Shown here in pieces: positions 23,941 through 33,381 of a stretch of 33,605 nucleotides of DNA. Position 1 is the first letter of the stretch, and each line of letters begins with the position of its first letter. The stretch lies in the NCBI GenBank assembly GCA_947168525.1, contig CAMVMG010000024.1:1-33605 (forward strand), written 5' to 3'. The position numbers and the translations under genes are program-made. The notes beneath the pieces were generated by a model that saw only the letters and a list, made by a program, of their open reading frames with translations, ran no database searches and had not been told where the DNA came from. The stretch is from an uncultured Bacteroidales bacterium. GTDB taxonomy: Bacteria > Bacteroidota > Bacteroidia > Bacteroidales > UBA932.

Positions 23941-25746
23941 ATGTCCAACCTGAAAATGAACAAGAATATGAAAAAGATAACGATTGTTCTGGCAACTCTC
24001 GCGGTCATCGGTTCCGTGGCTTCCTGCGAAAAGGCACTGGATGTCAAGAACCCGAACAACCAGACTACCGCCGACTTCGGCTATACCGAGTCGGACCTGA
24101 ACGAGGCCCTGATCGCCTGCTATAACCGTATCCGCCTGGAGGGTACTTTCGCCCGTGTGGGATACACCTTGGACGCTGTCCGTGGCGACGAAGTGTGGAA
24201 CTCCTCCCAGCAGTGGTACCTGCCCTATGACAACCTCAATTCCAACGGCCAGATCGATATCGGCGACCAGTGGCCCTGGAGAGACAACTTCCATATCGTG
24301 AACCGCTGCAACCTGGTGCTTTCCCGCATTGCCGGCATGGAAACCATTTCAGAGAACATCCTGGACATCCAGTGCCAGGCCCTGTTCCTGCGCGGTCTGG
24401 CCTATTACAATCTGGCCACCTATTACCAGACTGTTCCGCTGTTCACCGACTATGCGCAGTATTCCTCCATCGAGAGCATGTATGCCGAGAATGCGAGCCA
24501 GGATGAGGTCTTCGACCAGATCGAGAAGGACTTCAGCACTGCGATGATGACCCTTCCCACGCGCGACAAAGGCGGTGAATGGGCCAACGGTCGTGCTACC
24601 AGCGGTGCTGCTGCCGGTTACTACGCCCGCGCCCTGATGTTCCGCCACAAGTACGACGAGGCCCTTGTCGTGCTCAAGGACATCATCGCCGGCAAGTATG
24701 GCCACTACGAGCTCATGCGCGACTATGGCGACAACTTCCGTGAGGGCACCCAGTACGAGAACAACGCCGAGAGCCTGTTCGAGGTTCAGTTCCTGGACTA
24801 CGGCATGGGCGGATCCGACGAGGAATGGACCCCGGTGAACATTTCCACCAACGCCACCCAGGGCCACGCCGTAGAGTCCAACTACGGTTCCCAGGAGCTG
24901 GGCAGCTGGGGTGACCTGGCCGCTTCCCCCTGGCTGTACAACCTGTTCAAGGCAGAGCGCTGCACTGACGGTACGCTGGATCCGCGCCTGTACTGGACCA
25001 TCGTCACCTACGAGCCTGAGTACAGCGCTTATACGGGTACAACCAACGCCGCTTATCCCAACGGCGGCGACCCCCGCTCCAATGTGGTTTATCAGCAGGA
25101 AATCACCCGGACTCCGCGCTCCAACAATACCCAGGGCGGCATGTCCATTGCCAAGTTCACCAATGCCCGTAACAACATTTACCAGAGCATTGTGACAGGC
25201 CTTCACTGCGGAGTCAACCTTCGTCTGATGCGTTACTCCGACGTGCTGCTGCGCGCTGCCGAGTGCATCAATGAGCTGCAGGGTCCTACCGACGAGGCCA
25301 TCGAGTACATCAACATCGTACGCCGTCGCGCCGGACTGGCCGATTTGAATCTGGCCGATTTCGCCGGCAACGCCGACAAGCTCTTCGAGCAGATCGCCAA
25401 TGTGGAGCGCCCGAAGGAATTCGGCTGCGAGAACGGTCGTGGCATCGACCTCATCCGCTGGGGATTTTTCTACGACAGCGGCCGTCTGGACCAGATCAAG
25501 CAGCACAGCTGCTACATGCTGGACACCGCCGAGGGAAGCCCTGTTTCTACCCAGGAGCTTACCACTAGCACCGCCTCGGACTACTCCTACAAATACTACA
25601 CGCCTGGCTTCGAGTACTTCCCGATTTTCCAGGGAATCCGCAATGCCAACAAGAACATCCACGGCAACTCGGCCAACACCAACACCGACAACGGTCCGGA
25701 ATTCATCCAGAAGTACGGTAAGGTGCGCCCTGTGACTGCCCTGTAG
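23941..25746 (+). CDS. SusD/RagB-like surface nutrient-binding lipoprotein
   Basis: Forms the hinged lid of the SusC transporter and captures oligosaccharides at the cell surface. The open frame begins at 23941; ATGs at 23956 and 23968 are also possible, and the one at 23968 gives the cleanest lipoprotein signal (MKKITIVLATLAVIGSVASC). The body shows the RagB/SusD layout: TESDLNEALIACYNRI, LFLRGLAYYNLATYYQTVPL (tetratricopeptide-like helices), and LRLMRYSDVLLRAAECINEL followed by INIVRRRAGL near the C-terminus. Length (about 600) is at the upper end for the family. It pairs with the SusC gene directly upstream. Confidence 0.96.
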   Translation: MSNLKMNKNMKKITIVLATLAVIGSVASCEKALDVKNPNNQTTADFGYTESDLNEALIACYNRIRLEGTFARVGYTLDAVRGDEVWNSSQQWYLPYDNLNSNGQIDIGDQWPWRDNFHIVNRCNLVLSRIAGMETISENILDIQCQALFLRGLAYYNLATYYQTVPLFTDYAQYSSIESMYAENASQDEVFDQIEKDFSTAMMTLPTRDKGGEWANGRATSGAAAGYYARALMFRHKYDEALVVLKDIIAGKYGHYELMRDYGDNFREGTQYENNAESLFEVQFLDYGMGGSDEEWTPVNISTNATQGHAVESNYGSQELGSWGDLAASPWLYNLFKAERCTDGTLDPRLYWTIVTYEPEYSAYTGTTNAAYPNGGDPRSNVVYQQEITRTPRSNNTQGGMSIAKFTNARNNIYQSIVTGLHCGVNLRLMRYSDVLLRAAECINELQGPTDEAIEYINIVRRRAGLADLNLADFAGNADKLFEQIANVERPKEFGCENGRGIDLIRWGFFYDSGRLDQIKQHSCYMLDTAEGSPVSTQELTTSTASDYSYKYYTPGFEYFPIFQGIRNANKNIHGNSANTNTDNGPEFIQKYGKVRPVTAL

Positions 25747-25772
25747 TTATTTGGACATATTTTGCTTATATT

Positions 25773-25819
25773 TGTGGGTGGCCTTGTCATTCTGAGAGAA
25801 GCGACTGTGGCCACCCACA
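25773..25819 (+). repeat. Long hairpin with REP-like loop between susD and the next GH43
   Basis: An 11-bp perfect stem (tgtgggtggcc at 25773-25783 with ggccacccaca at 25809-25819) holds a loop with cattctgagagaagcg. The loop resembles the CATTCTGAGCGAAGCG repeat scattered in many bacterial genomes. No T run follows, so it is not a simple terminator. It could limit or stabilise transcripts between the susCD part and the enzyme genes. A TAtaTTTG box (25767-25774) runs into the left arm. Confidence 0.65.
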
Positions 25820-25832
25820 TAAATGAAAAGTC

Positions 25833-27644
25833 ATGAAGTTTACGAAACTCCTTTTTGGGGCACTCTGTACCGCCCTCCTCGTAGTTGCATCCTGCCAGAA
25901 ACCGGACGAGCCCACGGGCATCCATACTTCGGACAATCCCGGCGGCTCCGGCTCCGGCGGTGGTTCCGGTACGGAGCCCGGCGGTGGTGGTGGCGGAACA
26001 GATGTTCCCACCTATAGCGCCATCACGCCCAAAAGCACCGGCACCTGGAAGGGAACGGCCGCAGAGCCCGCCGTCACGGACGGCAATACCATCCCCACCT
26101 TCAACGACGATTACCGCTCCATCGCCGGGTGGGCCAACAAGGACAGGTGGAACCTGGCTAACGTGCACGATCCTTCCATTGCCTACTACAAAGGCTACTA
26201 TTACATGTTCAATACAGACGCCTCTTATGGCAACGAGCACCTCGGCGGGAAAGACCATTCCCATTTCCCGGGCAAGCGTTCCAAGGACCTGGTGAACTGG
26301 AGTTATGTTCCCGGTCCGTTCACGGATGCGCCGGACTGGGTCTATTCCCGCCTGAACGAGATCCGCAAGCGGATGGGTCTGGAAGTGATCGGCCGCGCCA
26401 ACCTGCAGTACGGCTATTGGGCACCGGTAATCCGGGAGGTGAACGGCAAACTGCGCATGTACTATTGCATCGTCATAGACAACTACATCAAGACCGGAAA
26501 GGCCAATACGCCGGAGAATTTCGACGGTTCCTGGTCGGAGAGGGCCTTTATCGGCATGTGCGAAACAACCAGCCCGGAAACCGGCGAGTGGACGGATTAC
26601 GGTTTTGTAACCTGTTCCTCCTCTGACAAGGGCAAGGACGGCTGGACCCGGCCCGATCAGAACAACTGGGACGCTTATTTCTATTACAACGCCATCGACC
26701 CCACCTATATCATCGACCCCAAGACCTCCAAGCATTACCTTATCTACGGCTCCTGGCACAGCGGCTTTGCCCTGCTGGAACTGAATCCGGAAACGGGTAT
26801 GCCTGTGAACGACCTGGGAGATCCCTGGGCCGAAACCGCCGTCGATCTTCGTCTGCGCTACGGGTTCCGCGTGGGTACCCGTTCGGTCAATTCCCGCTGG
26901 CAGGGCAGCGAGGCCCCGGAAATCATCTACAAGGACGGATACTACTATCTGTTCATGGCTTATGACGGCCTGGATGTGCCCTACAACACCCGTGTGGTGC
27001 GGGCAGAGAACATCGAGGGGCCCTATACCGACATCACCGGCCGCAACTTCACCAACGGCCGCGGAGACTGCTTCCCTATTGTCACCCATCCCTATAAGTT
27101 CTCCAAGGGGAACGGCTGGGTAGGCATCTCCCACTGCTGTATCTTCCAGCAGGAAGGTACCGGAGACTGGTTCTACGCCTCGCAGGGCCGCTTCCCGGCG
27201 AGCGCTGGCGGTAACGCCCCCAACGCCGTGATGATGGGCCATGTGCGCCGCATCGTATGGTGCCCTTCGTCGGCCGATGCCCTGGAAGACCTCTGGCCCA
27301 TCGCCCTGCCGGAGCGCTTTGGCGGCCTCACCAAAAAGACGGTGAAGGCGGACGAACTCGCCGGCAAGTGGGAGCACATCAACCTCAAGTACGACTATGG
27401 CAAGCAGGATGTCTCCTCCAATCTGGAGCTCAAGGCCGACGGCACCCTCTCCGGCGCCCTCACCGGCTCTTGGAGCTTCGACGAGGCCAAGCAGTACCTG
27501 ACCCTGAAGACCGCCTCCAAGACCGTTGTCGTGGTTGTGGCCAAGGAAGTGGACTGGGAGGCTTCCCCGCGGGTGGAAACCATCGTGTATGCTGGAACGG
27601 AAAAGAGCCTTAACGCCACCTGGTGGGGTAAGAAAGTGAACTAA
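25833..27644 (+). CDS. GH43 endo-arabinanase lipoprotein (subfamily 4-like, two-domain)
   Basis: A 603-residue enzyme predicted to cut arabinan at the cell surface. The lipobox is VVASC (Cys21), followed by a Gly/Ser-rich flexible linker (about 36-58) as in surface-exposed Bacteroidota lipoproteins. The propeller carries base Asp113 in NVHDPSIA, Asp289 in NAIDPTYI and acid Glu360 in GSEAPEI. Compared with the 350-residue enzyme it has long loops ([19 protein letters not shown]) and a C-terminal beta domain (about 505-603, starting near [15 protein letters not shown]), as in Abn2-type arabinanases. Together the two would differ in location: surface versus periplasm. Confidence 0.9.
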   Translation: MKFTKLLFGALCTALLVVASCQKPDEPTGIHTSDNPGGSGSGGGSGTEPGGGGGGTDVPTYSAITPKSTGTWKGTAAEPAVTDGNTIPTFNDDYRSIAGWANKDRWNLANVHDPSIAYYKGYYYMFNTDASYGNEHLGGKDHSHFPGKRSKDLVNWSYVPGPFTDAPDWVYSRLNEIRKRMGLEVIGRANLQYGYWAPVIREVNGKLRMYYCIVIDNYIKTGKANTPENFDGSWSERAFIGMCETTSPETGEWTDYGFVTCSSSDKGKDGWTRPDQNNWDAYFYYNAIDPTYIIDPKTSKHYLIYGSWHSGFALLELNPETGMPVNDLGDPWAETAVDLRLRYGFRVGTRSVNSRWQGSEAPEIIYKDGYYYLFMAYDGLDVPYNTRVVRAENIEGPYTDITGRNFTNGRGDCFPIVTHPYKFSKGNGWVGISHCCIFQQEGTGDWFYASQGRFPASAGGNAPNAVMMGHVRRIVWCPSSADALEDLWPIALPERFGGLTKKTVKADELAGKWEHINLKYDYGKQDVSSNLELKADGTLSGALTGSWSFDEAKQYLTLKTASKTVVVVVAKEVDWEASPRVETIVYAGTEKSLNATWWGKKVN

Positions 27645-27658
27645 AACCTTTTGACTCA

Positions 27659-29194
27659 ATGAAAAGAACCTTGACAATCCTGGCGGCGCTGGCCGTCTCC
27701 CTCGGAGCCTGGGCTCAAGTGAAAGTGTCTGTCCGCGAAAGTCTGACTGGCCAGCCTGTGATCCCGGCCGAAATCTACGGCCAGTTCTCCGAGCATCTGG
27801 GCCGGTGCATCTACGAGGGTATCTGGGTGGGTCCGGATTCCTCCATCCCCAACAAGGACGGTTACCGGACCGACGTCCTGGAAGCTTTCAAGGCCCTGAA
27901 AGTGCCCGTGCTCCGCTGGCCCGGCGGCTGCTTTGCCGACGAATACCACTGGATGGACGGAATCGGCCCCAAGGAAAACCGGCCTAAGCTGGTAAACAAC
28001 AACTGGGGCAGCACCGTGGAAGACAACTCCTTCGGCACCCACGAGTTCCTGAACCTCTGCGAGATGCTGGGCATCGAGCCGTATATCAGCGGCAACGTGG
28101 GCTCCGGCACCGTGGAAGAACTGGCCAAGTGGGTGGAATACATGACGGCGGAGAACGGCTCCATGGCCGAGCTCCGCGCCAAGAACGGCCGCAAGGAGCC
28201 CTGGAAGGTGAAATACCTGGGTGTGGGCAATGAGACCTGGGGCTGCGGCGGCGACATGACGGCGGATTACTACTCCGACGTGTACAAGCGCTACGCCCTG
28301 TATTCCCGCAACTACAGCGGCAACCGCCTGTTCAAGGTGGCCTGCGGCGCATCGGACTACGACTACAACTGGACCCGCACCATGATGAAGAACGCCGCTT
28401 CCAAGATGGACGGACTCTCGCTGCACTACTATACCTGCAAGGGCTGGACGGGCAGCAAGGGATCGGCCACGGATTTCACGCCCGGGGAGTACTATAACAC
28501 CCTGGCCAAGTCCGTGGAGATTGACGAGGTCCTCCGCAACCATGAGGCCATCATGGATGCCTTCGACCCGGAGCGGCGCGTAGCCCTGCTGCTGGACGAA
28601 TGGGGCACCTGGTTCGATGTGGAGCCCGGTTACAACCCCGGCCACCTGTTCCAGCAGAACACCATGCGCGACGCCATGGTGGCCGCCCTGTCGCTGAACA
28701 TCTTCCAGAAGCATACCGCCCGCCTGAAGATGGCCAACATCGCCCAGATCGTGAACGTGCTTCAAGCCATGATCCTCACCAAAGGGGAGCAGATGGTGCT
28801 TACGCCCACCTATCATGTGTTCCGCATGTTCAATGTTCACCAGAACGCCACCTATGTGCCGTCCGAGTACACCTGCGGCACCCTGGTTTCCGAGGAAGGA
28901 CGCGTGATGGAGAACTTCAGCGCCTGCACGTCCCGCGACGCCTCCGGCGCCCTGCACGTGTCCCTGGCCAATCCGGTGCTGGACAAGGCCGTTACCGTGG
29001 AGTTGAGCTTTGATGAACTCAAGCCCCGGAGCGTCTCCGGTGAAATCCTCACCGCCTCCGATATCCACGCGTACAACGACTTCGGCAAGGCCCCGGCCGT
29101 GAGCCCCGCCGCATTCACGGGCGCCAAGGTCTCCGGCAAAACCGTGAAGCTCACCCTCCCCGCCGCCTCCGTGGTGGTGCTGGAGGTGATGTAG
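27659..29194 (+). CDS. Periplasmic GH51 alpha-L-arabinofuranosidase (bacterial AbfA type)
   Basis: Releases arabinose from arabino-oligosaccharides with retention. The 511-residue protein has a signal peptide ([20 protein letters not shown]), so unlike most bacterial GH51 enzymes, which are cytoplasmic, it is exported. The barrel shows [20 protein letters not shown] (about 38-57), [14 protein letters not shown], acid/base Glu192 in [19 protein letters not shown] and nucleophile Glu314 in LLDEWGTW; the C-terminal beta-sandwich ends AASVVVLEV. It follows the GH43 gene by 14 bases and is the last gene of the main transcript, ahead of a long inverted repeat. Confidence 0.95.
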   Translation: MKRTLTILAALAVSLGAWAQVKVSVRESLTGQPVIPAEIYGQFSEHLGRCIYEGIWVGPDSSIPNKDGYRTDVLEAFKALKVPVLRWPGGCFADEYHWMDGIGPKENRPKLVNNNWGSTVEDNSFGTHEFLNLCEMLGIEPYISGNVGSGTVEELAKWVEYMTAENGSMAELRAKNGRKEPWKVKYLGVGNETWGCGGDMTADYYSDVYKRYALYSRNYSGNRLFKVACGASDYDYNWTRTMMKNAASKMDGLSLHYYTCKGWTGSKGSATDFTPGEYYNTLAKSVEIDEVLRNHEAIMDAFDPERRVALLLDEWGTWFDVEPGYNPGHLFQQNTMRDAMVAALSLNIFQKHTARLKMANIAQIVNVLQAMILTKGEQMVLTPTYHVFRMFNVHQNATYVPSEYTCGTLVSEEGRVMENFSACTSRDASGALHVSLANPVLDKAVTVELSFDELKPRSVSGEILTASDIHAYNDFGKAPAVSPAAFTGAKVSGKTVKLTLPAASVVVLEVM

Positions 29195-29234
29195 TGGCTT
29201 TTGCGTGGTTTGTAACTACTTGTATTATACTAAT

Positions 29235-29280
29235 TTACGTTAATCGACCGGTGGCAGGATGCGCCGGTCGATTAACGTAA
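29235..29280. terminator. 17-bp perfect inverted repeat at the end of the arabinan transcript
   Basis: Arms 29235-29251 and 29264-29280 are perfect complements (ttacgttaatcgaccgg with ccggtcgattaacgtaa) around a 12-base loop. There is no strong T run, only short A+T tracts on both sides. It lies about 40 bases after the GH51 stop. It could act as a terminator or as a 3' end stabiliser; a protein-binding palindrome is an alternative. Confidence 0.6.
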
Positions 29281-29461
29281 TTATCAGACAGTCAGCTCCT
29301 GTTTATTTACACTATAAAGAGACTACATAACTGAAATTGGGCAGGATGGGCTTTTATCTGTTATCTAAACGGAGTAAAAAAGGAAATACAGCGTCGGCTG
29401 ATTGCAAAGATTGGATGTTTTTGTATCTTCACGCAGTATTTTGGCAATTCAGACGTTATAT

Positions 29462-30010
29462 ATGCGGATGGAAGAACAGGAATTGGCCCAGAGGTGCGCC
29501 CGGGGAGACCGGCGGGCCAGGGAGGAGCTATACAGGAGATATAGTTCCAGGCTGTTTGCACTTTGCCTCCGGTACAGCCCGGACCGTCCTTCCGCCGAAG
29601 ACAACCTGCAGGACGCTTTTGTAAAGATATACGACAAAGCCTGGCGGTTTCGCTGGCAGGGACCGGGCTCGCTCTGGTCGTGGATGGCGAAAGTAGCCTT
29701 GAACCAGATCTTCGACAAGAAAAGGCAGCGGAAACTCCTTCAGGCCGATGTAGACACCTCCTTCCTGGAGAATCTCCCGGTAGAGGAACCAGAATACAAC
29801 CAAGTGACGACCATCCCCACGGAGAAACTCGCAGGGCTGATAGAATCTCTGCCCGAGCGCTACCGGACGGTATTCCAGCTCTACTGCGTAGACGGACTTC
29901 CGCACAAGGATATAGCTAAACTATTGGGAATCAAGGAAAAGAGTTCATCGGCCAACCTGGCGAGGGCTAGAGCCATCCTGGCGAAGGAAATTAAAAAGCT
30001 TTTGGTATGA
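29462..30010 (+). CDS. ECF-family RNA polymerase sigma factor
   Basis: A 182-residue sigma factor. Region 2 is RREELYRRYSSRLFALC-like, written here as AREELYRRYSSRLFALCLRY, with SAEDNLQDAFVKIYDKAWRF; SLWSWMAKVALNQIFDKKR follows. Region 4 is LPERYRTVFQLYCVDGLPH then KDIAKLLGIKEKSSSANLAR. The serine-rich SSS in place of the more common GTV/KSR in the recognition helix is typical for Bacteroidota members. The frame is open from a TTG at 29402, but the ATG at 29462 (or 29468) matches family N-termini. Its end overlaps the next gene by four bases (atga), so both are translated as a pair. It differs from the ECF factor at 4170 and is probably not part of the arabinan system. Confidence 0.92.
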   Translation: MRMEEQELAQRCARGDRRAREELYRRYSSRLFALCLRYSPDRPSAEDNLQDAFVKIYDKAWRFRWQGPGSLWSWMAKVALNQIFDKKRQRKLLQADVDTSFLENLPVEEPEYNQVTTIPTEKLAGLIESLPERYRTVFQLYCVDGLPHKDIAKLLGIKEKSSSANLARARAILAKEIKKLLV

Positions 30011-31104
30011 GCAAAGACTGGACAGATGCTTTGAGCGAAAAATGCTTCCCGGAAGAGGTGACTCCTCCCTCCGGGGGCTGGCAGGCAATCTCGGGCCGAT
30101 TGCACCGCCGTGTCCTCCTGCGCGGAAGCCTGGCCGCTGCACTGTTGCTACTGTGCGGCGGAATGGGATGGCTGCTGCTGCCAGACCGCACGCCTACACC
30201 GGCTGTCACTCAGCGCCTGGCACACTCTGCAACGGGAACCCCGGACTTTGCCCGCCTGCTGGAACTGCCTTCCGCTGCCGTAGAGGCTCCCCGTCCAGCC
30301 CCTTCAATGCCGATAGAAGTTGTAACGGGTGCGGAAGAGGTTGCTCCTGTGGAAAATACATCCGCCCAGCCGATGCCGGAAGAGATACAGGAAACGGAAC
30401 CCAGGCCAGAAGCAACTCCTGGTATGGATGTCGATCCCTTCAAGAATACCGACAGGCCTGCCAGAAAGCCCCGGAGGAGAGTCATCATCGGCCTGGAGGG
30501 AAGTTTTGCCAGTGGAAACAGACAGTCTTATTCACAGATGGATTATATGTCGTACCTCAGTACCGATCAACTCGTCAACAGCAAGAGCAGTTTCTCTTCC
30601 AATCATATTCAGGCAGAATTGGTTCCCGTTCAGTCCTCTTCCGTTACCCATTATCGGCACGATATTCCCCTTAGCCTGGGGCTTATCGTCAGGGCTCCTA
30701 TCACTTCCCGTCTTTCCGCAGAAAGCGGCGTTCAGTATACCTACCTGCATTCCGCAGAAGAGGTCTCCGGGGCCGTTACACATCAGAAATTGCATCTTGT
30801 AGGTGTTCCGCTGGGATTGAACTACCGTCTGGTGTCCATCGGCCCGGTGGATGTGGCAGCCGGGGCTGGTGGCGTCGTGGAAAAATGCATTTCGGCCACT
30901 TTCGGCGGCATCCGCTGTGAGGAGCCCCAGTGGCAGTGGTCGGCCCATGTGAACCTGGATGCCCAGGTGCGCCTTTCCCCACACATCGCTCTTTACCTGC
31001 AGCCCGCTTTCAACTGGTACTTCACCCAGACCGCCCTTATCACCTACCGCACCGAAAACCCCCGGAGCTTCTCCCTCCAGGCTGGCCTGCGGTTTGGCTT
31101 ATGA
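30007..31104 (+). CDS. Anti-sigma-like protein fused to an outer-membrane barrel-like domain
   Basis: A 365-residue protein translationally coupled to the ECF sigma gene. The first 35 residues are cytoplasmic-like with a W...P..GW.AI pattern (DWTDALSEKCFPEEVTPP, then GGWQAIS) seen in Bacteroidota sigma-linked proteins. A membrane helix follows (about 39-58, LRGSLAAALLLLCGGMGWLLL), then a Pro/Glu-rich linker (about 60-150) and a C-terminal beta-strand-rich region resembling the outer-membrane beta-barrel family (about 158-365, with SAESGVQYTYLHS and a final SLQAGLRFGL). A single inner-membrane helix plus a barrel-type domain is an odd topology: the domain may sit in the periplasm or span the envelope. 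Function as anti-sigma is inferred. Confidence 0.7.
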   Translation: MSKDWTDALSEKCFPEEVTPPSGGWQAISGRLHRRVLLRGSLAAALLLLCGGMGWLLLPDRTPTPAVTQRLAHSATGTPDFARLLELPSAAVEAPRPAPSMPIEVVTGAEEVAPVENTSAQPMPEEIQETEPRPEATPGMDVDPFKNTDRPARKPRRRVIIGLEGSFASGNRQSYSQMDYMSYLSTDQLVNSKSSFSSNHIQAELVPVQSSSVTHYRHDIPLSLGLIVRAPITSRLSAESGVQYTYLHSAEEVSGAVTHQKLHLVGVPLGLNYRLVSIGPVDVAAGAGGVVEKCISATFGGIRCEEPQWQWSAHVNLDAQVRLSPHIALYLQPAFNWYFTQTALITYRTENPRSFSLQAGLRFGL

Positions 31105-31164
31105 ACCGACGCAGTATCTCCCGGATTCTTTCGTTATATTGGCAGAACTTCAGTAGAAACAGTC

Positions 31165-31632
31165 ATGAAACATATCACGGTAATGATGCTGGCCGCCCTG
31201 ATACTGGGGGCTTGCGACAAGTTGACTTTGGCAGAGATGCAAAAGTCTGTTCCATTTGTGTTCAGTCGTGAAGACGGAACGGAACTATCTCTTGGCGAGG
31301 TCTGGTACTACGAGATAGCGGGCAGTGGTACTGTTTTTATTCCGGCTCGGGGCAAAATGGTGTATGAGATGCCCCTGGTCAGAATCCGCTATGATGCGGG
31401 CCGATTAAAGACCGGGACACTGCTTCCGGTGACACAATGCCAGTTTTCCCTGCCCGCATCCAGCGACAGCCGTGATTACACGGAGGAATACACGGGAGCC
31501 ATCTATCTGTTGAGGAAGTCGGAGTATGAACTCACGCTCCGGATGCAGCATGTGCGGTGGGAAACGGCCAATTATGGTGCTTACCGGATGGACGGAGACA
31601 TTGTGCTCCCTTACAATTTCAATGTTAATTAG
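31165..31632 (+). CDS. Small lipoprotein of unknown function
   Basis: A 155-residue protein with a clear lipobox (LILGAC, Cys17). The mature part is predicted beta-rich (YYEIAGSGTVFIPARGK, then YELTLRMQHVRWETANYG) and has no motif I recognise. It lies 60 bases after the anti-sigma-like gene in the same direction, so it may belong to the same ECF-controlled unit. It ends 14 bases from the converging GH43 stop. Confidence 0.7.
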   Translation: MKHITVMMLAALILGACDKLTLAEMQKSVPFVFSREDGTELSLGEVWYYEIAGSGTVFIPARGKMVYEMPLVRIRYDAGRLKTGTLLPVTQCQFSLPASSDSRDYTEEYTGAIYLLRKSEYELTLRMQHVRWETANYGAYRMDGDIVLPYNFNVN

Positions 31633-31646
31633 TACTCCTGCCTGGC

Positions 31647-33209
31647 CTAGTACACCTGCTGGTGGAACCAGTCGAACCAGGCAGCGCCGCCCTCGCCTCC
31701 GGTGTTGAAGCAGTAGAGGCCGGTGCGATAGCCGGTGAAATAGTCCAGCGTGAAGCGCATCTGGAGGGCGTAGTTTAGGTGGGTCCAGTTTTGTCCGTCG
31801 GTGGAGTAGCTGAAGAAAGCGGTGTCGGCCACATCGTCCTCGTCCACGGGGGTGAAGACGTAGCGGACGCGGAGGTACACTTGGTCACTTTCCAGCGGCA
31901 TCTGGGAAAGGATTTCCTCCCGCTCCCGGAGCACCAGCAGGCGAGCGCCGTCCCGCGCCACCTCTATGCCCAGCCGGGCGCTTCCGCTCTGGAAGGCACA
32001 GATGCCGGCCTGGTCCATCGGCTGCAGGGCCGATACATCCAGTAGCACCTCGCTGATGCTGCGGGGGCCCACCGTGCGCTGGGTAAGCGTGCCGCGGGCA
32101 TCGGAAAGGCCGTAGCAAGGGCCGTGTGCGCTCAGTTTCAGCCAGCCTTTGCGTTCGCTCAGGGACCAGCCGTCGGGCTCCTTGTGATTCCACTGCCACA
32201 CCAGGGCCAGCTTGGGGGAATCGAACTCATCCGGGGCCCAGACATAATCTTCTCCGTCGGCCTTGAGGTTAACCGTCACATGCTCCTCGGGGACACCGTT
32301 ATCGCCCATGATGGGCCAGTCTTCCACCCAGGTTACACGCTGGATGGTGGGAATCCTGCCCACGGCGCCGTGGTCCTGAAACTGGATGGCATACCAGTCC
32401 CCGAACTGCGTGTCTACGATGGGGCCCTGGGCGATGCCGTCCCTCCGTCCGCCCAGGGTGCCCTGCAGTACCACTTTGCTTTCATAGGGGCCTTCAATGT
32501 CCTTGCTCCGCCAGCAGGTTGCCGTGCGCACGCCGCCGCGCGGCCAGTCAATCTCCAGCACGTAGTAATAGTCGCCGATGTGATAGAAGTGCGCTCCTTC
32601 GGCCCGGAGCATCCAGCCTTGCCTGGGGGATTCGATGATGACTTTCTCCTGGGCCCCGGCCTTCACAGCGCTGCCGTCCGGTTCCAGTTCGATCATGCGG
32701 AGATCCCCGTTTCCCCAGACCACGAACAGACGGTCATCGTCAAACAGCAGGGAAGCGTCGTGCATGAAAAAGCCTTCTATCTCGTTGCGCTTCCAGGGGC
32801 CTTTCTCGATGTTCCTGGTTTTGTAGAGATAGGTCTTGTGCTGGTCGTTGGCCACGAACAGGGCATACCAGGTGCCCTTGTGGTAGCGGAGTGTAGTGGC
32901 CCACTGGCCCTTTCCGTAAGCGTTTTGCTCGTTGCGGAGGTTGTAGATGTCATCGTCTTCCACGACATCGTAGATGTAATTGACGATGCGCCAGTGCACC
33001 AGGTCCCGGGAGTGCATGATGGGTGCTCCGGGGCAGAAGTACATGGTGGTAGAAACCATGTAATAGTCATCGCCTACGCGGACAATGTCGCTGTCCGGAA
33101 TGTCTGTGTAAGTGAGGGGGTTCACGGCTATCTGGGAACCGGGTTCCACGGAAGTGCTGCAGCCGGCAAACAGTGCCAGGGCGCAAAGGCTTAGAAGGAT
33201 TTTTCTCAT
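31647..33209 (-). CDS. GH43_12-like exo-enzyme lipoprotein (arabinofuranosidase/xylosidase)
   Basis: A 520-residue GH43 enzyme with a lipobox (LFAGC, Cys17). The N-terminal propeller has TDIPDSDIVRVGDDYYMVST, where Asp39 aligns with the catalytic base, Asp151 (FMHDASLLF) as pKa modulator and Glu204 (RAEGAHFY) as acid. The C-terminal half (about 325-520) is a concanavalin-like domain of the GH43_C2 type (ICAFQSGSARLGIEVARDG; YRTGLYCFNTGGEGGAAWFD). This architecture belongs to exo-acting arabinofuranosidases/xylosidases. It is transcribed toward the main locus and separated from it by the ECF module, but its function fits side-chain removal from arabinan. Subfamily and substrate are from recalled motifs. 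Confidence 0.88.
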   Translation of the reverse strand: MRKILLSLCALALFAGCSTSVEPGSQIAVNPLTYTDIPDSDIVRVGDDYYMVSTTMYFCPGAPIMHSRDLVHWRIVNYIYDVVEDDDIYNLRNEQNAYGKGQWATTLRYHKGTWYALFVANDQHKTYLYKTRNIEKGPWKRNEIEGFFMHDASLLFDDDRLFVVWGNGDLRMIELEPDGSAVKAGAQEKVIIESPRQGWMLRAEGAHFYHIGDYYYVLEIDWPRGGVRTATCWRSKDIEGPYESKVVLQGTLGGRRDGIAQGPIVDTQFGDWYAIQFQDHGAVGRIPTIQRVTWVEDWPIMGDNGVPEEHVTVNLKADGEDYVWAPDEFDSPKLALVWQWNHKEPDGWSLSERKGWLKLSAHGPCYGLSDARGTLTQRTVGPRSISEVLLDVSALQPMDQAGICAFQSGSARLGIEVARDGARLLVLREREEILSQMPLESDQVYLRVRYVFTPVDEDDVADTAFFSYSTDGQNWTHLNYALQMRFTLDYFTGYRTGLYCFNTGGEGGAAWFDWFHQQVY

Positions 33210-33215
33210 AATGTG

Positions 33216-33223
33216 TAAATATA
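33216..33223 (-). promoter_or_regulatory. -7-like box directly before the GH43_12-like gene
   Basis: On the minus strand TAtaTTTA ends seven bases before the ATG at 33209, one mismatch to the -7 consensus. If used, the mRNA would have almost no leader. No -33 TTTG is seen at the expected spacing. Confidence 0.35.
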
Positions 33224-33277
33224 GTCATTTTTCCGGAAATGCCCATGCATCAGGCCGATAATACGCCCCGTCCGGCC

Positions 33278-33381
33278 GTCGGGCGTGCACTCTGCGGCGA
33301 CGTTTTTGACGTTTTTCGTTTCCGCCGGCGTCGGGCGTGCACTCTGCGGCGACGTTTTTGGCGTTTTTCGTTTCTGTCGGC
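33278..33381. repeat. Tandem repeat, two copies of a 52-bp unit
   Basis: Copy 1 (33278-33329) and copy 2 (33330-33381) share the core gtcgggcgtgcactctgcgg followed by cgacgtttttgacgtttttc (second copy ggcg for gacg). Each unit also has an internal cgttttt doublet. A partial third start (gtcggcgttcacc) follows. G+C-rich and T-run blocks alternate; no coding potential is evident. Confidence 0.85.

Noticed and set aside
21165..24059. A 964-codon open frame on the minus strand
   Set aside because: It lies antisense to SusC and the start of SusD and has no protein motif; such frames arise from the G+C-rich codon pattern of the sense genes. Similar long antisense frames at 18258-20621, 25596-27677 and 27656-29068 are rejected for the same reason.
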